From Rhytidiadelphus loreus (Eukaryota > Streptophyta > Bryopsida > Hypnales > Hylocomiaceae), in NCBI GenBank assembly GCA_947034895.1, contig OX344763.1:3164501-3228500 (forward strand): DNA of 64,000 nucleotides. The letters are read 5' to 3'. A program made the translations under genes and the position numbers. The notes beneath the pieces are model-generated. The model was not told the DNA's origin and ran no database searches. It was given only the letters and a program-made list of their open reading frames with translations. Shown here piece by piece: positions 1 to 10,915 of this stretch (the first letter of the stretch is position 1; every line of letters begins with the position of its first letter).

Positions 1-1747
1 ACTTTTCTTTTCTTTCTTAGTACATGTTTATAGATTGTGATATTTTTTTCCATTTTTCCTTGCGCTGGGAAAGTGGCAATACTAAATGTTACGGAGGGGC
101 TCCAAGCTTCAACATTCATCCACGTACTGGATAGAAAATGTGATACTAAGTATCTAAAATTCTATTTTCATTTACATTGTGGCGATTTCATCGAAGACTT
201 TTCTAGAAGTTGAAGTTTTTCTAGCAATTTCATCCAAAATTTTCCTAAAAAATTCCTATAGCTTATAGCTAGCCTAAATTTTTTGTTGCTTTTGAGCACC
301 AAATCTCAAGGGAAAAAAAAAGGATTGTGAGCTCAATCCCATTTGTGTTGCAAAATTTATGGAATACTAGTTTATACTTTATACTATATTTGGGGAGCCA
401 TTAGGGTTGAGGTCGGTTGTGGTACAAATGGATTCCTTATTGATTATCTGAACAAAAGTTAAATCTTTGCAATTGTTTTAGAAGAAGTTCTTGTTAACTA
501 ATTTTTTTCTTATTAATTAATTTCATTGTTAATTCTTAATTTTATTGTAAATGACTTATTTCATTGTTAATGACTAATTTTATTGTTAATAACTAATTCA
601 ATTGTTAATAACCAATGTTATGATTATTAAGTATTAACCATTGCAATTGTAACAATAATGTCTTTGTAATTGTTTTGACATGAGATGTTCATTATGTATT
701 TTTGGATGTAGACTCAAATTACATACTATGTTACACACACTAATTTTGGTAAATTACATGCCTAATAACTAAATTTCTTGTACGGACACAAATCTATAAA
801 TGAAAGTCATTGTTGGACTTATATCATACTCCAACCATCTATGAAAGAATGTGTGTTTTTATCAATTTGGATGACATATACAAAAAAAAAGAATATGGTA
901 GGAAAACATTATGCTACTAGGAATAATATATATGGTAAAACCAGATTTACATTTATTATTGAATTCATCCAAGTTTTCTCGAATTGCGTGTTTAATAAAT
1001 GACAAAGATTATGGCTACATATCTTTTTTGCAATATCCACTCTTGTTTCATTGTCTCAAAAAAAAAAAGGGGTCGCAAGAAGTCAATGAACTTCCTTTTT
1101 CCAAATAAAATAAATAGGAAGAGAGCGAAAAAGGTTAAATAAATAAATAAAAACATCTCTCATCTATTTTGAAATAGGTAAAGTACGAATAAAAAGGAAA
1201 AGTCTAAAAAAGTCTAAAATGTATGTTTCCTATATTTGAATTAGAATAAATAGGAAAAAAAAAAAAACTTGCTTTTATTTTTGGAAATAGAAAAAATAAT
1301 AAGAGAATGTAAATGATGTATGACTTACATTTTTTTAGGGATTGAAAAAACAACTATTTGAATTCAATGACCATGAAAGTAAAACTCCTTTCAAGTGCAT
1401 ACTAGCACATTTTATTCAAGAAATAATACAAGTCTTCAACATCAATTACCAACTAATTTATTTTCATTTTCTTATTTTCCTTGCGTCCATTATATACTAC
1501 GGAATCAAAAAGGACCAAGAACATTTGAATTCAAAAGTTGTTATACTTTGCATAACAATGTGTAAAAGGCCATATTCAATATATACAATTTGACAAATAG
1601 CCCATTGAGTAATTGTTTTTCTAAAGACAAGGCGCGTAGCATAAAATTCCTTCATATATTATAGGAAAATATTACAAAGTAAGCAACACATAATTGGCCA
1701 CCAAGCTCATTACTTGCAGTACTAAACTCTTGCTCTAGACTATCCTA
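1..1747. other. AT-rich stretch without a gene
   Basis: The longest open frames are under 90 codons, have no recognisable motif and are what chance gives in this base composition. At about 520-640 a degenerate short repeat of the form ATTGTTAATGACTAAT occurs several times. Several A-runs are present. I see no RNA gene or promoter that I can defend. Confidence 0.6.
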
Positions 1748-3340
1748 TTACAAAGGTGAGTCTCGGAACACCAATTCGGGGGGCATCATAGACCATGGTG
1801 GAGACATAAGGGAATTTGTGATCTCTATACACGTTGGTCTCTTCTTTGGGTCAGTGTTCACGAGTTCACGCAACTTCATTCCAAAGTACATTGATCCCTC
1901 GCGGTTCTTGAACAAATCCTTGTCCCAATCGTCCATATCACCAATTCTCATCCATTCGGTCAACTTCCCAATAGAATACGAGTCTGACTGTTGCGTATAT
2001 TTATACCGTTGTTGCATGATCGGTATGCTTGTATCGGAATTTGGAGGTCCATATGCATAAAACAACTCCGGGGCAACCCACCAACGACCTTCTTGGTATT
2101 GATCCCTCTTGGCCTCAGATGGCTTTCCAAAATGTGAAGGCGCGTTTTCGTCAAAACGACTTGATATTCCAAAATCACAAATTCCAATGTTGATTATGTC
2201 GTTTGAATAATCCGTAAAATGCAACATGATGTTCATGGGAGACAAGTCATTGTGTAGCACGCGGCACTTGTGCATGAGATTTGTCACATATACTAAAGCC
2301 CATGCCAACTTTGCCTTGTGCCTTCGGAAGAGACCAAGTTCTTTTTGTTTCTCTTCAGGAAGTCTTGTGGCTTTTTGCATTTCATGCCAGTCAATGGTTG
2401 GTGATACAGAACAATCTAAATGCCTCAACTCATTCAAATGGCCCCCATTCCACCACAAAGTGTACACTTCATTCGTGCGAGAATGAATGGCAAAAAACTT
2501 AATGATGCCAGGGTGGTTCAAGGGGCATGCAAGGGCCTCCATGGATCGTTGCGCTCTCCCCTCGCGTGGGTTTATTGCCTTGGATACTTTCCCAGCAAAA
2601 GCGATGTAGCTTGGAATTGTATCCATTCCTTCAATGCGTACCTTACGCACTTTTGCATACCTCCCTTCACGTTCAAAAGCACTAAGGGGCACCACTTTCG
2701 CCGTATCGGGGATCCACGTGATACACAATCCACCATCTCGTGCAAATGCTGCCTGCACTGCTACATTTTTCCACTTAAAACCCCTTGCCGAGCCTCTTGC
2801 CAATTTCTTCACTGCGTTGGACCACCACTCCATTTTTTGGCGGAATGCCTTGATGTCTTCTGATTCCTCTACTATCGGAAGAAACGGTCGATGTTCCTTC
2901 ATCAATTTCTTGGTATTGAACATCACCGCTTTCAATGTGTTATCAAGCCATTCAAATAGTCTCGAAGAATATGTCAAGTCAATGTCTGCGAAATCATCGG
3001 ATCCCTTTAGCTTGGTTAAAATCCGTGCTTGTAAATCGTTTGGCAAGGCCTCACTACCAGTTGTAGGACACCTCAAATAGCTTGCCTCCAAGAATTGTAC
3101 ACTTTTCCCTGCGTACCACTGGAGACATGCTTCGTATGCATATCGGGTATAACTCGGGGGAGGATAGTTGGAGTCCTTGTCATGTGCTGACTTTTGCTTC
3201 TTGCCCTTCCGTCGCTCTTGACTCCCTCCTTCTTCATTTTCATTTACAGCTATCGGAACCTTGAAAAAAATTGGATCATCGAGGTCCAGATCCCATAAAG
3301 ACTTTCTCCTTGTAGTGTTGCCTTCATGTGGAAAAGTCAT
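1748..3340 (-). CDS. protein-kinase-like protein, intronless, 530 aa
   Basis: The C-terminal half is a protein kinase fold. A candidate glycine-loop region lies near residues 220-235 and a candidate beta3 lysine at K251. A helix-C-like glutamate is near E268, followed by NHPGIIKF. The catalytic loop is HNDLSPMN (363-370) in place of the usual HRD; DFG is at 389-391 and APE at 423-425, so the key Asp, Asn and Mg-binding Asp are present. The first ~190 residues hold a basic tract (about 43-50) and no domain I recognise. The ATG at 3338-3340 opens a clean frame with no visible intron. Upstream lies a GC-rich motif array and a box shared with two other loci, suggesting a transposon-borne or retro-duplicated kinase. 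Substrate unknown. It may be active, but the glycine loop is not canonical. Confidence 0.8.
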   Translation of the reverse strand: MTFPHEGNTTRRKSLWDLDLDDPIFFKVPIAVNENEEGGSQERRKGKKQKSAHDKDSNYPPPSYTRYAYEACLQWYAGKSVQFLEASYLRCPTTGSEALPNDLQARILTKLKGSDDFADIDLTYSSRLFEWLDNTLKAVMFNTKKLMKEHRPFLPIVEESEDIKAFRQKMEWWSNAVKKLARGSARGFKWKNVAVQAAFARDGGLCITWIPDTAKVVPLSAFEREGRYAKVRKVRIEGMDTIPSYIAFAGKVSKAINPREGRAQRSMEALACPLNHPGIIKFFAIHSRTNEVYTLWWNGGHLNELRHLDCSVSPTIDWHEMQKATRLPEEKQKELGLFRRHKAKLAWALVYVTNLMHKCRVLHNDLSPMNIMLHFTDYSNDIINIGICDFGISSRFDENAPSHFGKPSEAKRDQYQEGRWWVAPELFYAYGPPNSDTSIPIMQQRYKYTQQSDSYSIGKLTEWMRIGDMDDWDKDLFKNREGSMYFGMKLRELVNTDPKKRPTCIEITNSLMSPPWSMMPPELVFRDSPL

Positions 3341-3427
3341 GTTGTACTTAAAAACAATTCAAAACCGTAGTTTAAAATTCGTAGATTGAAAGGGTAAAAA
3401 TTCCCCCCCAATTGAAACCCCAGCCCA

Positions 3428-3480
3428 CGGGCACGCATCCAGCCACCTGAAGGTAGGTGAAAGACAGTGCGCAAGGCTAA
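3428..3480 (-). promoter_or_regulatory. shared 5' box (CACCTAC...GTGGCTG), copy 1
   Basis: Read on the minus strand, this stretch contains TTTCACCTACCTT followed by GTGGCTGGATGCGTG. Related copies lie at about 5226-5262 (+) and 8328-8368 (+). In each case the box sits between a GC-rich motif array and an ORF, pointing toward the ORF. A promoter or transposon-end role is inference; the sequence similarity is seen directly. Confidence 0.5.
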
Positions 3481-3519
3481 AGTAAGGTGAGAATCGGAAG
3501 TGGGGCTAACGCTTAAGTA

Positions 3520-3950
3520 CCCGAAGTCGCCTCAGGGCGCGTGCGTTTGGGTGACTGCGGGTCGGGAGGGGGCGACTGCGGGTCTGAGGAGGGGCGACTG
3601 CGGGTCTGAAGACAGCGGGAATGGGCGACTACGCGTTTTTGGAGCGCTGAAATGGGCGACTACGCATCAAGGGCGACTGCGGATCGTGGGCGACCGTGGG
3701 TACCAACTAAACCATCCCGAAACTTGCACACGCGGTCATCCACAAAGAAGTCTCTTCGACCCACAGTCGCCCCCTACACACAGTCGCCCCACTGGAGATT
3801 GAGTTTGCATTTTCCAGAAAATTAGTCTCCCTCCTTGACCCGCAGTCGCCCCCTACGCGCAGTCGCCCTGATTCAAATGTGTTTTTTGCTTCGTCGATGA
3901 CCCGTGGTCGCCCCTGACCCGAGGTCGCCCTAAACCAACAACCAATCTGA
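3520..3950. repeat. GC-rich motif array A1
   Basis: Many copies of an 11-15 bp motif whose C-rich strand reads GACCCGCAGTCGCCC. From about 3540 to 3710 the G-rich form lies on the plus strand; from about 3720 to 3930 the C-rich form does, so the two halves form an inverted pair. The array lies 200-600 bp upstream of the kinase-like gene. Confidence 0.8.
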
Positions 3951-4091
3951 CCCAACACTAATTAGCATCTGCAGCATATTCTAATTGATTTTTCCTTATC
4001 TCACATCCAAAATTGGTAATAAATGTTAGGCGTCAATTCATATCAAAGACATAGCAAGGCAATGGAAGAATTATTCTCACAATGTGAAGGG

Positions 4092-4125
4092 TTTCCCAAA
4101 CCCTAAACCCTAGACCCTAGACCTT
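4092..4125. repeat. interstitial telomere-like CCCTAAA tract
   Basis: Two exact CCCTAAA-type units followed by CCCTAGA variants. The plant telomere unit is TTTAGGG. Similar short tracts occur near 41527, 61436-61464 (TTTAGGG strand) and 63083-63108. Confidence 0.7.
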
Positions 4126-4240
4126 GGAAAACAATAATACAACTTTTATCTAGAATCAAATCCTTAAACCTACATAAAATACTTACACATCCTACACGAG
4201 ATGTAGTGTTTTAGACCTAAAACAGAATCATGTCTTTTTT

Positions 4241-4590
4241 GTCTTGTTGAATTTGTAAACAAAATGGAGGAAGTAACATATGATTAAAGGGAATTAGAAA
4301 CAATAAGGGAGAGGTCCAAAAAAAAACACCATCTCGTGAAACATGCCCAAATAAATCTAATCATGCCCAAATAAATCTAATTACACCTCCCCACTATTAG
4401 AATGTACATAAAACTTTCATTTGGAACTTCTTGCCAAAGGAGTGTTGGAGAGCTAATGCAAAACCTAGGATTTGTTTGTCTTGTTGAATTTGTAAACAAA
4501 ATGGAGGAAGTAACATATGATTAAAGGGAATTAGAAACAATAAGGGAGAGGGGTCCCAAAAAAAAAATTAATCTTGTGAAACATGCCCAT
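4241..4590. repeat. direct repeat of about 110 bp, two copies 237 bp apart
   Basis: The segment beginning GTCTTGTTGAATTTGTAAAC at 4241 recurs almost unchanged at 4478, including the A-rich run and the GTGAAACATGCCC end (about 4350 and 4590). The second copy runs straight into GC-rich array A2. A shorter duplication (ATGCCCAAATAAATCTAAT) lies between them near 4343-4382. Confidence 0.75.
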
Positions 4591-5180
4591 ACCCGCAGTC
4601 GCCCAAAGCGCAGTCGCCCTAGAACCCCAGGTCTGATTTTGGAAGTGATCTGGGGACCCGCAGTCGCCCCCTACGCGCAGTCGCCCTGATGGAAGGGGGG
4701 AGATTGCATTTTCGAAATTTCTGGTGTCTCCCACCTTGACCCGCAGTCGCCCCCTACGCGCAGTCGCCCTGATGGAAGGGGGAGATTGCATTTTCGAAAT
4801 TTTTGGTGTCTCCCACCTTGACCTGCAGTCGCCCCCTACGCGCAGTCGCCCTGATTGAGGGCAGAAAATTATTTGGTGTCTCCCTCCCCTTCCATATGGG
4901 CGACTGCGCGTAGGGGGCGACTACGGGTCAAGGAGTTTGCATTTTCTCCTTGACCCGCAGTCGCCCCCTATGCGCAATCGCCCTGATGGAGGGGGGATTT
5001 TGAAATGTGTTTCCCCCTCGAGGACCCGAGGTCGCCCTTGAAAGATGCGAGGGATCCTTGGACCGGACCCACGGTCGCCCCACGCGCAGTCGCCTCATGC
5101 GCAGTCGCCCCATGCGCTGTCGCCCTAGTATCCGTGTTAGGGTTAGCGCATGCGCCCCTGGCGACCGCGGGTATTTCATG
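4590..5180. repeat. GC-rich motif array A2 with an 80-bp higher-order unit
   Basis: Same CGCAGTCGCCC motif as in A1. Here paired motifs are embedded in a longer unit of about 82 bp that also contains GATTGCATTTTCGAAATTT and repeats near 4654, 4738 and 4820. An inverted G-rich pair occurs near 4898-4930. Open frames through this block are products of the repeat. Confidence 0.8.
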
Positions 5181-5225
5181 GGCTGTTCCAGCCTGTGGTC
5201 CATAATTTTCATAACTACGCCTTGT

Positions 5226-5262
5226 AGTTCACCTACCTTGTAGTGGCTGAATGTGGGCCCAA
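5226..5262 (+). promoter_or_regulatory. shared 5' box, copy 2
   Basis: TTCACCTACCTTGTAGTGGCTGA matches the box beside the kinase-like gene and the one upstream of the 8.5-kb ORF. It lies between array A2 and the spliced gene at 5.7-6.7 kb. Confidence 0.45.
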
Positions 5263-5688
5263 TGTTGTGGAGGTCTCGTGGTTTTTTTGGTTTCCCACAA
5301 ACAGCCAACAATACAGCAGACACTTCTTGTATACCTCAATGAACCCAAAATCTTTTCCATTAGTTTAGGATAGTGAGAATATCAAAGCCATTTGATGTAG
5401 AGGGCCTTGAAACGGCAATTGCATTCATTGTGGCAAAGTTGTTGAATAATAAGGATGCACACACAAATGGGTGTGAAGTCACCAAAAAAGGGTACACTAA
5501 ATTCACATTTAAAACAATTAGCAATTCAAATGAAAATGATTCATTTGGTTCTTCATTGATTCTCTTTCATTTTTGGGTGTTATAGTAACGTAGGGGTGCC
5601 TCAATTGTTATGTAGCCTATTCAAATTTAATCTTCTTGCATTGCTAATGATTAGTTATTTGGCTCCTTACAGGCTTAATGGCAGGTGT

Positions 5689-6691
5689 TCAATTTAGCAA
5701 GTGCTCAGAGGAAGTCATAATTATTCTCGACCATGAATATTTCCGGTAAAAATTTGTTTAGTTTGCCTTTGACTTCCTTATTGTCATCCACTTGTATTGT
5801 AGACAATGTCTTTTTAATAGGTGGGAGAATCACCATGACAATGACTATTCTATTGGAATTGATTTGTGATCTTTGAAATAGGATTAAGGACTTTTGGAAA
5901 GGCTACAAATTGTATTGCTTTGCTCATTATGGCCAATGCAATGAGTCCAAAGGCCATTTCCAAGCCAACAAAATGGGTGAGTAAAATATTGCCCTTCATT
6001 TTGTATAGGTGATTTGAATCCTTGAATAATGAAATGAACATGTATTAATGAACATTTCTAGTTGGATAGTTAGTGGTGGACATTTCATCTCACTATTAGT
6101 GCTTATTTGCTGCAGGACGAGTGATGTGTTTGATACAAAACACACGCGATATTGTTTGGGGAGCCAAATTTGATGAGGCCATTAGGGAGGGATGGGCCAT
6201 GATGGAAGAATATGTGTGGGTTCGGCAAGGAAAAGATTGCACAAACCTCAGGTTCGATTGTTCTAGTATAGAACTTGTATTATAAGATTATATGCTAAAA
6301 ATACCCATATGTAGTTGTTATGTTTTAATATTCATTGATATGGGGGGCCGGGAGATGCAAGGCTTTATTAGAAGAATTTGAGGATGTCGAGAAACTTTCC
6401 GAGTCTGAGAATGGATGCTTGTTGTTACAACTCATTAAGGTTAGTGCAATACCACAACACGAGTTAATATACTTGCTAGGTTAGTATTGTTTGTACCCCA
6501 TTCTGTGAATATCATATGTACTAATGACAATTCCACCTTAGGATGATGAGCACAGGACGGAACGCGCATTTACACAATCTCTGAGCGTTCAAATCAACAC
6601 CACGGATATCTTTGAGCAGACCAATAATAGGTTAAACCAAGCTCGCGCAAACTTGGACAACCTTGTGCCACGAGCAAATTGTTCATGACTA
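5689..6691 (+). CDS. spliced gene of unknown function, four visible exons
   Basis: Exons joined by consistent phases: about 5689-5747 (ending HEYFR), about 5882-5970 (RIKDFWKGYKLYCF... to NKMG), about 6117-6251 (RVMCLIQNTRDIVWGAK... to CTNLR), about 6347-6439 (CKALLEEFEDVEKLSE... to LLQLIK) and about 6541-6691 (DDEHRTERAFTQS... ending in TGA). Donors GTAAAA, GTGAGT, GTTCGA and GTTAGT and acceptors ending TTTGAAATAG, TGCTGCAG, CCGGGAG and CACCTTAG are visible, and codons completed across the junctions read through. An upstream exon may lie at 5373-5560 (ETAIAFIVAKLLNNKDAHTN). I do not recognise the family; the mix of aromatic, Cys and His residues in the second exon hints at a DNA- or metal-binding region, which is inference. 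No long single-frame ORF reveals this gene. Confidence 0.5.
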
Positions 6692-7954
6692 GAGACATTG
6701 TTGTGGTGCATCAAACGGCAGCCTTGTACTATGGCATAAGACCCTATTTTGATTTTTGAGTTGGGATCATAAAAAGAAATAAGTTATTTATGAAGATAAT
6801 AGTACTAAAGTCATGCTAGACATGTGAAATAGCAATGTGCTTGACAAAGAACTTCATTTTACATTTCTATACTATGATTTTGCTAAACAATGCATGGATT
6901 GTTTATCTCAGATAGATGATCATATTTTGCTAAACAGTCCATAGTATATGAATGTTTAATTGATTAGTGCCCAATACTTTAATGGTTTACATATATGACC
7001 CCTCCCAAAAAATATATACCCATAAATGTGACCCCCCCCAATAAAATATATACCCATAAATGTTGTGGCTTGTTATTCTTGGTTCACAAGTTTGAAATCC
7101 CCAAATATTGAAAATGTACAAATGTATGCCCTTGATTTAATCCCTTTGTTTGTAAATATGATGGCTACACTTTTAATTAATATGAAACAAGTTTTATTGT
7201 TTGGATACCTATGAATGTACAGATAAATAAAATTTGAACAAAACCATGAAATCAGCTGGGAAATAGCTATGACAAGTAATTGTGACAATTAGTTCCCAAC
7301 TACACCTTCACGGTGCTTGATGAAGCACATGATGAAAGTTATATGGGAGCTCATGCTGTCACACCCAATCCTTATGAGATATTTGAACAACCATCTTACT
7401 ACACCTATTCTATGCATTGTATAATTGATTATATTGAGTTTTGTTCTCTCACGCAATTTATAATGTGTCAATCACACTTGACCATAAATGAATAAAAGGT
7501 ATTTATCCCTCAATTCCCAAACCCCTTCTTTTGGAGCTCTCCGAAAGTGGTCTACATTGATCAAGAATCCCACATTCTTTATAGTTGGATCTTGTTTTAC
7601 AATGGATTCACCATACAAATTCAAACTAAACATAATAGAGATTGCATTGGAAAATAAAACGCAACCATGTGAATCATGGATGGTAAATTTCTTATGTTTG
7701 ATTATTTTCTTATTGAAATTGCAGAAGTGATGTTAGGGTGGGAATCCTCTTTTTGCATGTCAAATCTAATAAGTTGCAACAATAATTAATAAAATGGCTA
7801 AAGATGCATAACCCAAATTTTTAAATAAAAGATGAAAAGGTGCAATACATTTTTATGAAGTGCATTGGTAACTAAAATTTATGTCCACAATTTTGTGTAA
7901 GAGAACTTCAAAGTGAAAGTCTTAGAGGTTCAGAAATTCAAAATCCCGCCCTGT
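6692..7954. other. intergenic, no gene seen
   Basis: AT-rich sequence with a short duplicated AAAATATATACCCATAAATG segment near 7006-7060. Open frames are short and featureless. Confidence 0.5.
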
Positions 7955-8280
7955 ACCCGCAGTTGCCCACCTGCGGTCGCCCCACTATAGGGGTCCAGAA
8001 ATTACTCTGTGGTGCCCCACACGCGGTCGCCCATCTCCAGTAGCCCCAGACCCGCAGTTGCCCTACCCGCAGTCGCCCTACCCGCAATCGCGCAGGACCC
8101 CAATACTTCTATAGCCATCGACCCGCGGTCACCCATCCCCAGTAGCCCCAGACCCGCAGTCGCCCTACCCGCAGTCGCCTTCGCAGTCGGCCCCTTAGAC
8201 CCGCAGTCGTCCTACCCGTGGTCGCTCTCAGACCTGTACGCGCCCCTTCCCGCACTCGCCCCAGGGCGATTGCGGGTTAA
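7955..8280. repeat. GC-rich motif array A3
   Basis: At least a dozen degenerate copies of CCCGCAGTCGCCC, all with the C-rich form on the plus strand, ending with one inverted copy (GGGCGATTGCGGGT near 8263). It ends about 260 bp before the ATG of the next gene. Confidence 0.8.
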
Positions 8281-8327
8281 TTAGCTGTCTCCCCACCCGA
8301 CTTCGCCACTTTCCCTTCTTGCTGCGT

Positions 8328-8368
8328 ACTGCCTTTCACCTACTTTACAGTGGCTGATTGCGTGCTCG
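8328..8368 (+). promoter_or_regulatory. shared 5' box, copy 3
   Basis: CTTTCACCTACTTTACAGTGG followed by CTGATTGCGTGC matches the boxes at 3.43 kb and 5.23 kb in sequence and in its position between a GC-rich array and a start codon. Confidence 0.5.
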
Positions 8369-8437
8369 GGAGCTTGGGTTTTGAGTTTCACTTACATGTG
8401 GCTCATGTTCTTGATTTTACTCCATCACTCACTAATC

Positions 8438-8507
8438 GCTAGATAATACTTTGCGGTTTAGGGTTAACTTTAGCTAGATAATACTTTGCGGTTTAGGGTT
8501 AAGTTTA
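8438..8507 (+). promoter_or_regulatory. 35-bp direct duplication carrying telo-box motifs
   Basis: GCTAGATAATACTTTGCGG followed by TTTAGGGTTAA occurs twice in tandem (8438 and 8473). TTTAGGGTT is the telo-box, a known plant promoter element. The pair lies 35-100 bp upstream of the ATG at 8541, so a promoter or 5'-UTR role is plausible. Confidence 0.5.
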
Positions 8508-8540
8508 GATTCCTTGCCCCAAATCTCAAGAGCATCTCCA

Positions 8541-10148
8541 ATGGCGGACCACAAGAAGAAGACCAAGGCAAAAGGAGCCATGCACCCTAGGCAACGACGC
8601 ATCCTTTTGGACCCAGCGTGTGTGGCCTACCGAGGTTGGGATCGAATTACGAGCCACTGGACCGCCAAGACTTGTAAGTCCTTCGTGGGGTGGTGCCACA
8701 TCGACAAGTTATTCCCCTATCATCGGCACTACATGAATCGGCGCAACAATACGGCCAATTTGCATCCATGCCGTAATGATGCATTTGTGCAACGTTGTAT
8801 CGAAATTTATCGATACTTGTATGGCACATATTCAGTGCCTAGGAGCGAAGTCCCGTATTTCATATGTGCAATGGTGTATGCGGAACTCATTTTGTTTCAA
8901 AGCGTGGATTGGAGTTCAATCAAGGGAGTGAAGCATGCTCGCCTTCCACCGACAAAAGACATCCCAAGGGCGGCTCTATCTGCCAATCCACGTGAAGGGC
9001 TAGGCCAGAAGAAAAACTTGAAGGAGGGAGTGCCCGATGAGCAGTTTCATTGGACGTCATCTGATTCATCTTCGGGAGAGGAAGACAACCTTGGTGAAGA
9101 CCCTCCAATGCAACCCCAAAACATGGCGATGGTGGCTTCTACTTCACAAAATTTACCTCCCCCGAGAATGGAAGAAGAGGGTGAACCAGCTAGGCAACCA
9201 CAAAATCTTGATATTTTGCCTCTTGCTATGGTGAATCCGATTACAGTCCCTCGCACTGAAGAAGACGAAGTTTTGCAGTATGTGCTTGCATGCATGCAAG
9301 AAGTAGAAGATGATGTTTTTTGGACAGAGATGGAAACAGAAGAAGATGTGAAGCCTTCTTTGTTCCAATTGGATTGTGTTGATGACATGTACCGAAGTGA
9401 GGAATTTGTTGAAGATGGAACTGTCCCTGACACAGTAATGTTGGACACCAAAGTTGTTTACAAAACTCAACTCAAGAAGCTTCTAAATGAGTTGGATGAA
9501 AAGCATCTAGAATGTGAGAAGCTTCGCAATCAAGAAACGCAAACTTTGAGTGGAGATATTGTAAATAGCTTACGTGCTGAACTTGAAAGTCGGCAAGTTC
9601 TTTTGTCAACGCAAATAACAAAGATTTTAGACTTGGAAGCATTTTACCTTAGATTCTCTTCTTGGCATGCTGGAGGATCTAGTTCTTCTAGCAATGAGTT
9701 TGCGAAATCACGGCTTGCCAAAATTATGGAAGCATGCAAGCTGGAGGAAGATCAGATAGACTTGGAGAAGCGAGGGGTGGAAGAAGCACGATCAAGATTA
9801 AATTCCTTGAAAGCATTAAAGGACAAAGCCCCCCTTGACCGTGTTGCATAAATGTGTGGTTGGAAAGACGTGGCTACTAAACAAGCATTGTCTCTTACGG
9901 AAGTAGTTGACTTGAAAAAGAAGCTTGGGGTTTCTTTGTCATTGGATCCAAAATTGGAAGAACATCGGGATGCACTGAAGGCGGTTTTGAAGTTCCAAAA
10001 ATCATACAAGCAATTTTGGTTGGAAAAGAAGTTGGGGAAGGATGACCGATACCTTAGGAATTTGCAGTTGGAAGGTAGGAAAGTCTTGTATGAGATGGAA
10101 CGTGAGGCTCATGACCGCAAAGAAAAGGCCAAAATGGATGTTGAATGA
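8541..10148 (+). pseudogene. coiled-coil protein of unknown family, one in-frame stop
   Basis: ATG at 8541 (context CCAATGGCGG) opens 436 codons to a TAA at 9849-9851. The same frame continues directly for 98 more codons to 10148, with the same acidic/basic heptad-like composition, so the two parts look like one protein of about 535 residues. The N-terminus is Lys-rich, followed by a Trp/Cys/His-rich block (about residues 20-130: GWDRITSHW, SFVGWCHIDKLF). A Ser/Asp/Glu-rich linker follows, then long helical coiled coils (QLKKLLNELDEKHLECEKLR). I do not recognise the family. GC-rich arrays A3 and A4 bracket it, suggesting a mobile-element cargo gene. The TAA could also be a true stop, with the rest a relic. 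Confidence 0.5.
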
Positions 10149-10619
10149 TTTTCATTTTTAGCACATTTTTGAGGACTATGTATATTCCATCTTATGTATA
10201 TATAAAAGGATATTATCCATTTTGAACATTTTAATGCAAGCACATTGAATTCTATGTAGTTCCTTGACAAGAGTACATAAATATAGATATGAATTTTTGG
10301 TTATTTATGTTTGCAATGTTGTGAATACTTGAATATTCTAGGAATTTTGGCAGGAAAATGACCTTGGGAGTTCGGACTTTCGGAATTAAAAGAGAATTAA
10401 AAAAAAAAGGAAAATTCAAAACTTGCCGGATTGGAAAAGAACTTGTTATTGAAGTTCAGAGCAATTGTCACGGCTAGGGTGAATTGACCTACTCATTGCC
10501 ACTCTAGGGCAAACACTAGAATTTTTTATTTTCAAGGCTTATTTTTTTAGTGGAAATTCTGAATTCATAGTTTCAATTATAGGCCCCAAATTACCCCAGG
10601 GGATGCAAGAATTATCCAA
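10149..10619. other. intergenic, no gene seen
   Basis: AT-rich 3' flank of the preceding gene. No ORF, repeat or RNA gene that I can support. Confidence 0.5.
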
Positions 10620-10621
10620 AC

Positions 10622-10915
10622 AAATGGCAGTCGCCCGTTCCTGGACCCGCAGTCGCCTGTTTCTGGACCCGTAGTCGCCCATTACTGGACCCGTGGCGCC
10701 CACTTCTGGACCCGCAGTCGCCCACTCCTGGATCCGCAGTCGCCCACTCCTGGACCCGCAGTCGCCCACTCCTGGACCCGCAGTCGCCCACTTCTGGACC
10801 TGCTGTCGCCCACTTCTGGACCCGCTGTCGCCCAATCTTGGACCCGCAGTCGCCCATCACCTGACTGATTTCAGGTTTTTGGACCCGCATTCTCTCATAG
10901 GGCGACCGTGGGTCC
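10622..10915. repeat. GC-rich motif array A4, regular 22-bp unit
   Basis: The most regular of the five arrays: CACTCCTGGACCCGCAGTCG recurs about ten times with a period near 22 bp between 10640 and 10860. It ends with an inverted copy (GGGCGACCGTGGGTCC near 10901). It lies about 250 bp before the ATG of the hAT gene. Confidence 0.85.

Noticed and set aside
3500..5323. Open frames over arrays A1 and A2
   Set aside because: Open in many frames because the GC-rich motif lacks stop codons; composition follows the repeat.
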